A DNA stretch of 64,000 nucleotides from assembly GCA_041319085.1 (NCBI GenBank), contig CP101033.1, positions 3,498,501 through 3,562,500 of the forward strand, read 5' to 3'. The position numbers and the translations under genes were made by a program. The notes below the pieces were generated by a model that was given only the letters and a program-made list of their open reading frames with translations, did not search any database and was not told the origin of the DNA. Source of the stretch: Aeromonas veronii. GTDB lineage: Bacteria; Pseudomonadota; Gammaproteobacteria; Enterobacterales; Aeromonadaceae. Every line of letters begins with the position of its first letter. The first letter of the stretch is position 1. This document shows, one piece after another, positions 53,477 to 64,000 of the stretch.

Positions 53477-53555
53477 ACGAACAGGCCACCAGTGAACAGG
53501 GTTGGCGATAGGGTTGATGGCAATGCACGGGCTCTGTGGCCGTATTTGGTCATAC
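53407..53555 (-). repeat. Diverged tandem duplication of the barA 5' end
   Basis: The 72 bases at 53407-53478 (start of barA) and at 53484-53555 (just upstream) align without gaps at about 51 of 72 positions, with the last 12 bases identical; the period is 77. Confidence 0.85.
53473..53553 (-). CDS. Leader ORF resembling the BarA N-terminus
   Basis: A 26-codon frame reads MTKYGHRARALP, then a hydrophobic stretch ending GGLFV, against MTKYGLRARVLA and GGLMA in BarA. Its TGA overlaps the barA ATG (ATGA), an arrangement that usually gives translational coupling. It arose from the tandem duplication. Only a weak ribosome-binding site (AAGAA) is visible, so whether it is translated is open. Confidence 0.5.
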   Translation of the reverse strand: MTKYGHRARALPSTLSPTLFTGGLFV

Positions 53556-53629
53556 TATTATTCTTGTGGGACAATACCCGGCAGCAGATTCCACAATCAT
53601 GACATAGCCACCTATAGGCACCAAGTTTT

Positions 53630-54952
53630 ATGGCCCAGTTTTTCAAGCCCCAAAAGAAGTCCACCCAGCTCCAACGCATTGAATTTACGATAGACACTCT
53701 CGATCACCACTGCGTTGGTATCGGTCGCCATCAGGGCAAGGCGATCTTCGTCGAAGGGGCACTGCCCGGCGAGACCGTCAAGGCACGCATCACCGAAGAG
53801 AAAAAACAGTATGGTCACGCCGCCTTGCAACAGGTGGTGACCCCGGCGGCCAACCGCATCGCCCCCTTCTGCAGCCACTATCGCGAGTGCGGCGGTTGCA
53901 GTGCCCAGCACATGTCGGTTGCCGATCAGCAAGCCGCCAAGGCGACCGGACTGGTCAGCCTGTTCGAGCGGTTGGGCAACATCAAGGCGCCAGCGCTGGA
54001 GCCGGTACTGACCGGTGAAGATCGTGCCTACCGTCGGGTCTGTCGTCTGGCCATCAAATTTGACAAGAACGGTCGCTGCACCCGGGTCGGTTTCCGCCGC
54101 CGTAACAGCAACGATCTGGTGGAGATCGATGGTTGCCCGGTGCTGGCCGAGCCACTCTCTGCGCTGATTGCCCCGCTGCGTGAGTGCCTCAATCGCCTCA
54201 AGAGCCAGCGCGAGCTGGGCCATGCCGAGCTTATCCAGGCCGAGCAGGGGATCATGATGCTGCTGCGCCACACCGGCCGCCCCAATGAGGCGGATCGCGC
54301 CCTGCTGGTGGAGTTTGCCAAAGCGCAGGGGATCGACCTCTATCTGCATGCTGCCGATGAGCGCATCGAAGCGCTGCAGCAACAATTTTCCCCATCCTAC
54401 TCGCTGGATGGCCTGTCTCTTGCATTTGCTCCCGGTGATTTCATTCAGGTCAACGCCCCCATCAACCAGAGCATGGTGGAGCAGGCACTGACATGGCTCG
54501 GGGCGAGCAAGGATGACAAGGTGCTCGATCTCTTCTGCGGTATCGGCAACTTCACCCTGCCGCTGGCCCGTCAGGCTCGCGAAGTGGTGGGGGTCGAAGG
54601 TGAACTGGCCATGGTGCAGCGGGCCGAAGAGAACGCCCGTCGCAACGGCATCAGCAATGCCCGATTCTACAAGGCCGACCTGAGCGATGACATCATCGGC
54701 ATGTCCTGGGCGCGGGAAGGGTTTGATCTGGTGCTGCTGGATCCAGCTCGCCCCGGTGCGCTGGAAGTGATGGGACACGTCGTGAAACTTTCACCGAAGC
54801 GGGTGGTCTACGTCTCCTGTAACCCGGTCACCCTGGCCCGGGATAGTCAGGTACTGGTGAAAGGGGGCTATCGTCTGGTGCGCCTCGGTATGCTCGACAT
54901 GTTCCCTCACACCGGTCATCTGGAGTCCATGGCGCTGTTTGAACGGATCTAG
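53630..54952 (+). CDS. rlmD: 23S rRNA (uracil-1939-C5) methyltransferase
   Basis: A 440-residue RNA methyltransferase. An N-terminal TRAM domain (IDTLDHHCVGIGRHQGKAIFVEGALPGE) is followed by 4Fe-4S ligands in FCSHYRECGGCSAQHM plus a later Cys. The SAM site is LDLFCGIGNFTLPLA and the catalytic Cys is in VYVSCNPVTLARD. It starts with an ATG 77 bases after the leader ORF start on the other strand. The last 15 codons are duplicated just downstream. Confidence 0.96.
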   Translation: MAQFFKPQKKSTQLQRIEFTIDTLDHHCVGIGRHQGKAIFVEGALPGETVKARITEEKKQYGHAALQQVVTPAANRIAPFCSHYRECGGCSAQHMSVADQQAAKATGLVSLFERLGNIKAPALEPVLTGEDRAYRRVCRLAIKFDKNGRCTRVGFRRRNSNDLVEIDGCPVLAEPLSALIAPLRECLNRLKSQRELGHAELIQAEQGIMMLLRHTGRPNEADRALLVEFAKAQGIDLYLHAADERIEALQQQFSPSYSLDGLSLAFAPGDFIQVNAPINQSMVEQALTWLGASKDDKVLDLFCGIGNFTLPLARQAREVVGVEGELAMVQRAEENARRNGISNARFYKADLSDDIIGMSWAREGFDLVLLDPARPGALEVMGHVVKLSPKRVVYVSCNPVTLARDSQVLVKGGYRLVRLGMLDMFPHTGHLESMALFERI

Positions 54953-55022
54953 GCTATGGGGTATCCAGATGTTCCGTAGCCGCGGTCATCTGGAGTCCAT
55001 GGCGCTGTTTGAGCTGGTGTGA
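54899..55022 (+). repeat. Duplicated 3' end of rlmD
   Basis: Bases 54899-54942 recur at 54969-55012 with period 70; the last 30 bases are identical. The second copy is still an open frame, MFRSRGHLESMALFELV followed by TGA at 55020-55022, mirroring the true end MFPHTGHLESMALFERI. It is a relic of the gene end, not a functional gene. Confidence 0.85.
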
Positions 55023-55186
55023 TTGGGGTAATCTAGACCCTCGTCGTTCGGCAGGGCCTGTTGGTGCGCTCTATTGTCTTTCTGGACAATATGCCTTGAA
55101 AAGTGCGCCGGATATCCCCATTTGAGGCAATCTCATGAGGGGAGAAAGTGACAGCTTTCGGCCCGATAATTTAAAGGATTGATACC

Positions 55187-57400
55187 ATGGTTGCGGTTCG
55201 CGATATTCATTTGAAAGACAACTTCACCCTAGAAGAGTGGGTCAGCTCGCTCTCCTTGAGTGACAGTGACAAGGATCAGCTGCGAACCGTTTACCAGTAC
55301 TGTCTGACGCTCGGTGACGAGGCGCTGACCAGCAAGCTGCTGGTGCGCGGCATCGAAATGGTGGGCATCCTGCAGATGCTCAGCATGGATATCGGTACCC
55401 TCAAAGCGGCCATCATCTACCCCTTCGTCGAAGCCGGTCTCATCAGCCAGGAGCGGATGGACGAGGACTTCGGCGCCAAGATCGCCAAGCTGGTGGAAGG
55501 GGTGCTGGAGATGGAGGCCATTCGCTCCCTGCAAACTCTCCATCGCAGCGAAACCTCACCGGAGCAGGTCGACAACGTGCGTCGCATGTTGCTCGCCATG
55601 GTCGAGGATGTGCGCGCCGTGGTGATCAAGCTGGCGGAGCGGATCGCCTGCCTGCGGGAAGCGAAGACGGCAGATGAAGAGACCCGGGTGCTGATGGCCC
55701 AGGAGATCACCAACATCTATGCGCCGCTCGCCAACCGTCTGGGCATCGGCCAGCTCAAGTGGGAGCTGGAAGATCTCGCCTTCCGTTACCTGCACCCGGA
55801 TACCTACAAGCAGATCGCCAAGCAGCTGGATGAGAAGCGGCTCGATCGGGAGCGCTACATTCAGGAGTTTGTGCGCTCCTTGCGCGATGCGCTGAAAGAG
55901 GCGGGGGTCGAGGCCGAGGTCTACGGCCGACCGAAACACATCTACAGCATCTGGCGCAAGATGCAGAAGAAGCACCTCGAATTCAACGAGCTGTTCGACG
56001 TGCGCGCGGTGCGGGTAGTAACCAAGCGGCTGCAGGATTGCTATGCGGCGCTCGGTATCGTGCATACCCAGTTTCACCACATTCCCCGCGAGTTTGACGA
56101 CTATGTCGCCAACCCCAAACCCAACGGCTATCAGTCGATCCACACCGTAGTGGTGGGGCCCGAAGGCAAGACCGTCGAGATCCAGATCCGTACCGACCAG
56201 ATGCATCAGGATGCCGAACTCGGCGTCGCGGCCCACTGGCGTTACAAGGAAGGGGCGCAGGCCGGCGGCAAGGCCAACACCTTTGAAGACAAGATCGAGT
56301 GGCTGCGCAAGCTGCTCGCTTGGCAGGAGGATCTCTCCGAGAGCGGTTCCCTGCTGGAAGATCTGCGCAGTCAGGTGTTCGAGGACCGGGTCTACGTCTT
56401 CACCCCGAAAGGGGATGTCATCGACCTGCCGGCAGGCGCAACCCCGCTTGATTTTGCCTATCACGTTCACAGCATGATTGGCCACCGCTGCATCGGCGCC
56501 AAGATTGACGGCCGCATCGTGCCGTTTACCTACGCGCTGCAGACCGGCGATCAGGTGGAGGTGATCACCCAGAAGGAGCCGAACCCGAGCCGTGACTGGA
56601 TGAACCCCAACGCCGGCTTCCTGCGCTCCAGCCGGGCGCGGGCCAAGGTGGCAACCTGGTTCAGAAAGCTGGATCGGGACAAGAATATCGTGGCCGGTCG
56701 CGAGCTGTTCGAGAAGGAGCTGGATCGCCACAACCTCAGCATGTCGAAGATCGACAAGGGCAACATGCTGCGGCGTTTCAATCTGGAGAGCACCGACGAT
56801 CTGCTGGCCGGTATCGGCAGTGGCGATATCCGTATCAACCAGGTGATCAACTACCTGGACACCTGTTACAACAAGCCGACAGCGGAAGAGGAAGATCGCC
56901 GTCTGCTGGAGAAGCTGGAGCAGAAGGCCAATGCGCCGATGCGCCACAAGCCCAAGGATCACATAGTGGTGGAAGGGGTCGGCAACCTGATGACCCATAT
57001 TGCCCGCTGCTGCCAGCCGATCCCGGGGGACTCCATTCAGGGCTTCATTACCATGGGCCGCGGTGTCTCCATCCACCGGGAAGATTGCGAGCAGCTTAAG
57101 GAGCTGTCACGGCGCAATCCGGAGCGGCTGATCGATGCGGTGTGGGGGGAGAACTACTCCGGCGGCTATGGCCTCACCATCCGGATTCTCTCCAACGACC
57201 GCTCCGGCCTGCTGCGCGATATCACCACCGTGCTGGCCAACGAGAAGATCAACGTGATGGGGGTGCGCTCACGCTCCAACGTGCGCGAGCAGACCGCCGA
57301 GATCGACATGGAGCTGGAGATTTACAACATCAACGCCTTCAACCGGGCGTTAGCCAAGCTCAGCCAGCTCAACGATGTGATCAGCGCCAAGCGGCTTTGA
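55187..57400 (+). CDS. relA: (p)ppGpp synthetase RelA
   Basis: A 737-residue ribosome-associated stringent factor that makes ppGpp from GTP/GDP and ATP when uncharged tRNA enters the ribosome. The N-terminal hydrolase-like domain lacks the full HD set. The synthetase domain carries EFDDYVANPKPNGYQSIHT, the acidic EXDD signature of RelA as opposed to SpoT. TGS (VYVFTPKGDVIDLPAG), the zinc-finger-like CCQPIPGD and a C-terminal ACT domain follow. AAGGA precedes the ATG. mazEF, present after relA in E. coli, is absent; mazG follows directly. Confidence 0.97.
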   Translation: MVAVRDIHLKDNFTLEEWVSSLSLSDSDKDQLRTVYQYCLTLGDEALTSKLLVRGIEMVGILQMLSMDIGTLKAAIIYPFVEAGLISQERMDEDFGAKIAKLVEGVLEMEAIRSLQTLHRSETSPEQVDNVRRMLLAMVEDVRAVVIKLAERIACLREAKTADEETRVLMAQEITNIYAPLANRLGIGQLKWELEDLAFRYLHPDTYKQIAKQLDEKRLDRERYIQEFVRSLRDALKEAGVEAEVYGRPKHIYSIWRKMQKKHLEFNELFDVRAVRVVTKRLQDCYAALGIVHTQFHHIPREFDDYVANPKPNGYQSIHTVVVGPEGKTVEIQIRTDQMHQDAELGVAAHWRYKEGAQAGGKANTFEDKIEWLRKLLAWQEDLSESGSLLEDLRSQVFEDRVYVFTPKGDVIDLPAGATPLDFAYHVHSMIGHRCIGAKIDGRIVPFTYALQTGDQVEVITQKEPNPSRDWMNPNAGFLRSSRARAKVATWFRKLDRDKNIVAGRELFEKELDRHNLSMSKIDKGNMLRRFNLESTDDLLAGIGSGDIRINQVINYLDTCYNKPTAEEEDRRLLEKLEQKANAPMRHKPKDHIVVEGVGNLMTHIARCCQPIPGDSIQGFITMGRGVSIHREDCEQLKELSRRNPERLIDAVWGENYSGGYGLTIRILSNDRSGLLRDITTVLANEKINVMGVRSRSNVREQTAEIDMELEIYNINAFNRALAKLSQLNDVISAKRL

Positions 57401-57406
57401 TAGCGA

Positions 57407-57437
57407 ACAGACCGGCCCCAGTGGCCGGTCTGTATTT
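57407..57437 (+). terminator. Hairpin between relA and mazG
   Basis: ACAGACCGGCC / GGCCGGTCTGT with a five-base loop is followed by ATTTAC, a weak T-tract, so termination may be partial. Confidence 0.55.
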
Positions 57438-57473
57438 ACGACCCTTTTTGAACGAATTGAAAGCGAATATCCC

Positions 57474-58271
57474 ATGTCCCAACGTTACGACCTCTCTCAA
57501 CTGCTCGATATCATGGCTCGTCTGCGCGACCCGCAAAACGGCTGTCCCTGGGATCTGAAACAGGACTTCCAGACCATAGTGCCGCACACCCTGGAAGAGG
57601 CCTACGAGGTGGCCGATGCCATCGAGACCGAGGATTGGCAGGGGTTGAAAGGGGAGTTGGGCGACCTGCTGTTTCAGGTGGTGTTCTACGCCCAGTTGGG
57701 TAAAGAGCGGGGCTTGTTCGACTTTGCCGATATCGTCGATACGGTGAGCGAAAAGCTGATCCGTCGTCATCCCCACGTTTTTTCCGATACTGACCTTGCC
57801 AACGAGCAGGCGGTAAAAGTGAACTGGGAGGCAGAAAAAGCCAAAGAAAGGGCGGCACTCGATAAAGAGAGCGTGCTGGACGATATCCCGCAGGCGCTGC
57901 CGGCCCTGACCCGCGCAGCCAAGATCCAGAAACGCTGCGCCACCGTCGGCTTTGACTGGAAGACGCTGGGGCCGGTCGTGGACAAGATCCACGAAGAGAT
58001 CGACGAGGTGATGGAAGAGGCGCTGATGGCCGACGTGGACGAGGCGCGGGTGAGCGACGAGCTCGGCGACCTGCTGTTTGCCACCGTCAATCTGGTGCGT
58101 CATCTGGGCAAGGATCCGGAGCAGGTACTACGGGGCGCCAACGCCAAGTTCGAACGTCGCTTTCGTCAGGTTGAGCAGTTTATCGCCGCAGAAGGCTTGA
58201 AAATGACCGATTGTACCCTCGAAAAGCTCGATGCTACCTGGGATCGGGCCAAGGAAACCGAGCAAAGTTGA
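57474..58271 (+). CDS. mazG: Nucleoside triphosphate pyrophosphohydrolase MazG
   Basis: A 265-residue cytoplasmic enzyme with two MazG domains. The first has NGCPWDLKQDFQTIVPHTLEEAYEVADAI with the EEXXE metal motif, and LKGELGDLLFQVVFYAQL. The second has KIHEEIDEVMEEAL and DELGDLLFATVNLVRHLG. It hydrolyses (d)NTPs, and in E. coli lowers ppGpp effects, which fits its place after relA. Length equals the E. coli protein. Confidence 0.95.
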   Translation: MSQRYDLSQLLDIMARLRDPQNGCPWDLKQDFQTIVPHTLEEAYEVADAIETEDWQGLKGELGDLLFQVVFYAQLGKERGLFDFADIVDTVSEKLIRRHPHVFSDTDLANEQAVKVNWEAEKAKERAALDKESVLDDIPQALPALTRAAKIQKRCATVGFDWKTLGPVVDKIHEEIDEVMEEALMADVDEARVSDELGDLLFATVNLVRHLGKDPEQVLRGANAKFERRFRQVEQFIAAEGLKMTDCTLEKLDATWDRAKETEQS

Positions 58272-58317
58272 TTTGGCGCAAGATGGGGGGGCGATGAGCC
58301 TGATAGATTTTTGCTCA

Positions 58318-58346
58318 TTGTTTGGGAAAGGGGTTTTTGGTATACT
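58318..58346 (+). promoter_or_regulatory. Sigma-70-type promoter upstream of pyrG
   Basis: TTGTTT and TATACT are separated by 17 bases, about 67 bases before the pyrG start codon, in the mazG-pyrG gap. Confidence 0.65.
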
Positions 58347-58394
58347 GTTTCCCCGTCCTGCTTCATCCCCGAAGCACCCCTTAAAATTCCCTAA

Positions 58395-61441
<3,047 letters not shown>

Positions 61442-61476
61442 TTTGCTGGTTTGCCAGCCTCGGCTGGAATGAAAAA

Positions 61477-61507
61477 AAACCGGAACCCTTGGGTTCCGGT
61501 TTTTTTA
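61477..61507 (+). terminator. Terminator of eno
   Basis: ACCGGAACCC / GGGTTCCGGT with a two-base loop, flanked by an A-tract and seven T. Confidence 0.92.
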
Positions 61508-61572
61508 GGTTCTTCGCGGAAGCGTGGGGAAGAGTAAGTTGACAGACAGGGTTCGGGTAAACTGGTAGTCGC

Positions 61573-62833
61573 CTTTCTGATCCCCTCATTTTTTAAGACT
61601 CAAATAATTCCAAATGTGCGGGTATATAACCGGTGCTGCTTCAGGTAATAGGTGAACTTTTCCATCAGTAAGCGAGCATAGTCCTCTTTCATCTTGGGCA
61701 GTAATTGGTAATAAATGACCCCCTGCCGGAAGAACGAGTAGGTCCGCGTTTTGCTCGTATTGACCTTGATGGTCCGCTCCAGACCTGCACTGTCACCCGC
61801 CTTGCCCAGCAGGGTTAACAGCACTATCGCCAGCGCACTGAACAGAAACAGCCGGTCGCGGCGGGCCGGATTTTTGATGTGTACCTCTCCCATCCCCATG
61901 CCGAATTTGTAGTCCTTGATGTCACGAAAACTGGTCTCGATACCCCAGCGTTGGCCGTAGAGTTGCAATGCCTTGGCGGCGCTCAAATCGACCCGATTGC
62001 TGGCTAGAAACCAGGGCTCTTTCATGCCGCTCTTGTGACAGCAATAGACCCGCTCGACCCGTTGCCGCTGGCCGGTGAGCTCCACCTCTTTGAGTGTGCG
62101 AGTCCGTCCGGTTGGCGTCAGCCAGTCACTGGCTGGCACCTGTTCCATATCGGGATAGCCAACCAGAATATTTCCTTTAAAACGAATGACATACGCAAAG
62201 TCCAGCTCTTGCTCAAGGCATTCAAACAGCTCCCTATAGCCAAAGCCCCGGTCGGCGACCACGGTGACAAATACCCCTTCCGGCAAGGTCTGTTTGAGCT
62301 TGGTCAGCAGCGCTTTCTCATGGGCATTGCGCTGGCCTTTGAGCAGGGATTTCTGGTGGGTCTTCCACAAGAGCGGCGTGTTGCGGCCATGGCTGGTTTG
62401 CAGGCTGATAACCAGGGTACTGTGGTCATCCGCATCAAATTCGGTCCAGTCCATTGAAACGACGATTTCGGTGCGCTCGGCCACCACATAGGGCACCCAG
62501 TCATCAAACAGGTTCCAGACGTTGAGCTTGGTGTTGGTGAGCAGGCGGTCGACCTGTTTGACGGCATGCTTTCGCTCCAGCCCATTGGCCAGCGAGAGGC
62601 CATTGCCGATGGCATGAATGGCTAATGCTCCTGACTCGATAACGCCAAGAGTGGCATTGGCGAGCGACAAGGCACGCTTGGCATGCATGTCGTGGCCGAA
62701 TATGTCATCGATGTGGTTAAGGATCATCTCGTGATTGAACATGGCGGGCTGTCGCTCGGTATTTGTCGGTCAATACCGGCGATCATACCCCGAAAACCGC
62801 GTCATGCCTCGCTCATATGAGGGGATGGCTAAG
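61573..62833 (-). mobile_element. IS10-like IS4-family insertion sequence
   Basis: A 1261-bp element. The left end CTTTCTGATCCCCTCAT and the right end read inward, CTTAGCCATCCCCTCAT, match at 13 of 17 positions and resemble the outer ends of IS10 (CTGAGAGATCCCCTCAT). A 9-bp direct repeat GGTAGTCGC flanks it at 61564-61572 and 62834-62842, the target duplication length usual for IS10 relatives. It carries one intact transposase on the - strand. Confidence 0.88.
61600..62742 (-). CDS. IS4-family transposase
   Basis: A 380-residue DDE transposase. The catalytic Asp are in VSMDWTEFDADDH and VVADRGFGYRELF; the Glu is in RWGIETSFRDIKDYKFGMG, the Y-(2)-R-(3)-E-(6)-K signature of the IS4 family. It is full length and fills the element from end to end, so it is probably active or recently inserted. 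Its right inverted repeat contains the 5' leader. Confidence 0.95.
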   Translation of the reverse strand: MFNHEMILNHIDDIFGHDMHAKRALSLANATLGVIESGALAIHAIGNGLSLANGLERKHAVKQVDRLLTNTKLNVWNLFDDWVPYVVAERTEIVVSMDWTEFDADDHSTLVISLQTSHGRNTPLLWKTHQKSLLKGQRNAHEKALLTKLKQTLPEGVFVTVVADRGFGYRELFECLEQELDFAYVIRFKGNILVGYPDMEQVPASDWLTPTGRTRTLKEVELTGQRQRVERVYCCHKSGMKEPWFLASNRVDLSAAKALQLYGQRWGIETSFRDIKDYKFGMGMGEVHIKNPARRDRLFLFSALAIVLLTLLGKAGDSAGLERTIKVNTSKTRTYSFFRQGVIYYQLLPKMKEDYARLLMEKFTYYLKQHRLYTRTFGII

Positions 62834-62875
62834 GGTAGTCGCCAAACAACCGGACTCCCTTACCCTGCTGTCGCT

Positions 62876-64000
62876 ATGCATCATATTGATTTTGCCTCGT
62901 TCTGGCCAGGTTACGACGTTTCTGTCCATCGCCGCTCAGCCACACAAATCACATTGGCTCTTGAGCCTCTCGCCAATCATCTACCGCTCTGTGGTCAGTG
63001 CCATCAACCCTGTCCACTCATCCATGACCGCCGAATGCGCACAGTTCGTGACCGTGACCTCCTTGAACTTCGCGTACATCTGCAAGTCCCCGTCCGTCGG
63101 GTTGACTGCCTGCGTTGTGGTCGGGTTTCTGAGCATATCGATTGGTTACCCCCAGCTCCCGGCTGACACAGCGATTGCTGCGCTGGGTAGAGGCCTTGCT
63201 TGAGTTGATGCCTATCAGTCATATCAGCCAGCTCACCGGACTGCACTGGCATACCATCAAGGCCATCGACAAGCGTCGGCTACAGGCCAGTGTTGGCACC
63301 TTTGAGCCCGGCTCGGTGCGGCGCCTGGTGATGGATGAATTCGCCCTGCATAAAGGCCACCGCTATGCCACAGTGATCATGGATGCTGAACGGACTCGCG
63401 TTTTGTGGGTGGTGCATGGCAACAGCCGAGAGGCTATTCGCCCCTTTTTCGAGCTGATGGGCGAACGATGCCAACAGATTGAAGCGGTGGCCATGGACAT
63501 GAACTCCGCCTTCGATCTGGAAGTGAAACAGCACTGTCCACAGGCGGAGGTGGTGTATGACTTGTTCCATGTGGTGGCCGGTTATGGCCGCAAAGTGCTC
63601 GACCGAATTCGGGTGGATCAAGCCAATGCATTAAAGCATGACAAGCCGGCTCGCAAGGTCGTCAAGCTGGCGCGTTGGTTACTCCTGCGCAATCGAGAAA
63701 ATCTCAAGGAAGACCAGGCGGTGAAATTACAAGAGCTATTGGAAGCCAATAAGCCCTTGGCGACAGCATATGTTCTCAAGGAGGCCCTGAAGGAAATCTG
63801 GTACGCCCCGAGTGTCAGGGAAGGTTGGCGACGATGGAAGGCCTGGATGCGACAAGCGAAGGAAAGTGGCCTGGAGCCCTTAGAGCGTTTTGCCAAAAAC
63901 CTTCGCCGTTACACCCGGGGGATTTTGGCCAGCGCAATCTTTCCCATGCACACCAGCCTGCTGGAGGGCGTGAATAATCGGATCAAGGTGATCAAACGCA
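62876..64000 (+). pseudogene. ISL3-family transposase, frameshifted and cut by window end
   Basis: The frame from MHHIDFASFWPGY shows the ISL3 N-terminal zinc-binding part (CGQCHQPCP, VRRVDCLRCGR) and stops at 63166 after EHIDWLPPAPG. One base shift at a five-C run (about 63149-63153) restores the reading: SRLTQRLLRWVEALLEL, then HTIKAIDKRRL, MDEFALHKGHRYATVIMDAE, VAMDMNSAFDLEV and VYDLFHVVAGYG, which hold the DDE residues, up to the window end. One lost C explains the break. The element's left end is separated from the gene by the IS4 insertion. Confidence 0.88.

Noticed and set aside
55556..57076. 506-codon open frame antisense to relA
   Set aside because: Shadow of relA; composition and lack of start signals argue against a gene.

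Overview
The window is a contiguous piece of gammaproteobacterial chromosome, most likely Aeromonas. The evidence is the high G+C, dense coding, an OmpA with an Ala/Pro hinge, a LitR/HapR-type regulator beside hpt, and the blocks mutY-yggX-mltC, dapA-bamC-purC and barA/rlmD-relA-mazG-pyrG-eno. I saw no tRNA, rRNA, CRISPR array, prophage or replication origin. Most genes are core housekeeping genes, with a few accessory insertions.

Left part (1-10.4 kb): a truncated ompA, a YgiW-type OB-fold protein, the mutY-yggX-mltC operon, cca, a BCCT osmolyte transporter with an uncharacterised partner opposite a CosR-like MarR regulator, a YjaG-type gene and a D-2-hydroxyacid dehydrogenase. Convergent pairs are separated by clear bidirectional terminators.

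10.4-17.6 kb: mepM and the divergent znuA / znuCB genes, which share two Zur-type boxes, are separated by an accessory cassette. It holds a LapD-like inner-membrane receptor lacking GGDEF and with an eroded EAL-like region, a translationally coupled TAXI-type periplasmic binding protein, and a LapG-like periplasmic cysteine protease. This looks like a variant of the LapD/LapG switch that controls surface adhesins.

17.6-31.3 kb: small transport and regulation genes, a compact pspA-pspC-pspG envelope-stress operon behind a sigma-54-type promoter, plsC, an scsABCD-like thiol-redox operon and an EF-hand protein. Next comes a four-gene operon that starts with a stand-alone J-domain protein followed by three proteins I cannot assign. 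This operon and the LapD/TAXI/LapG cassette are the best candidates for undescribed systems.

31.3-50.7 kb: a decayed transposase relic, gcvR-bcp, dapA-bamC-purC, an SDR/LysR pair, a YadGH-type ABC exporter, hpt, a LitR-like master regulator, mpl-ubiX, a PAP2 enzyme, galE, the anaerobic nitrosative-stress pair hcp-hcr with a perfect FNR box, dps, an AmiD-like amidase and a YehS-like gene.

50.7-64 kb: barA faces rlmD-relA-mazG-pyrG-eno. Both outer edges of the rlmD interval carry partial duplications. A diverged copy of the barA start forms a 26-codon leader ORF whose stop overlaps the barA start codon, and a copy of the rlmD 3' end follows rlmD. The right end is an IS10-like IS4-family element nested near the end of an ISL3-family element whose transposase is frameshifted and runs off the window.
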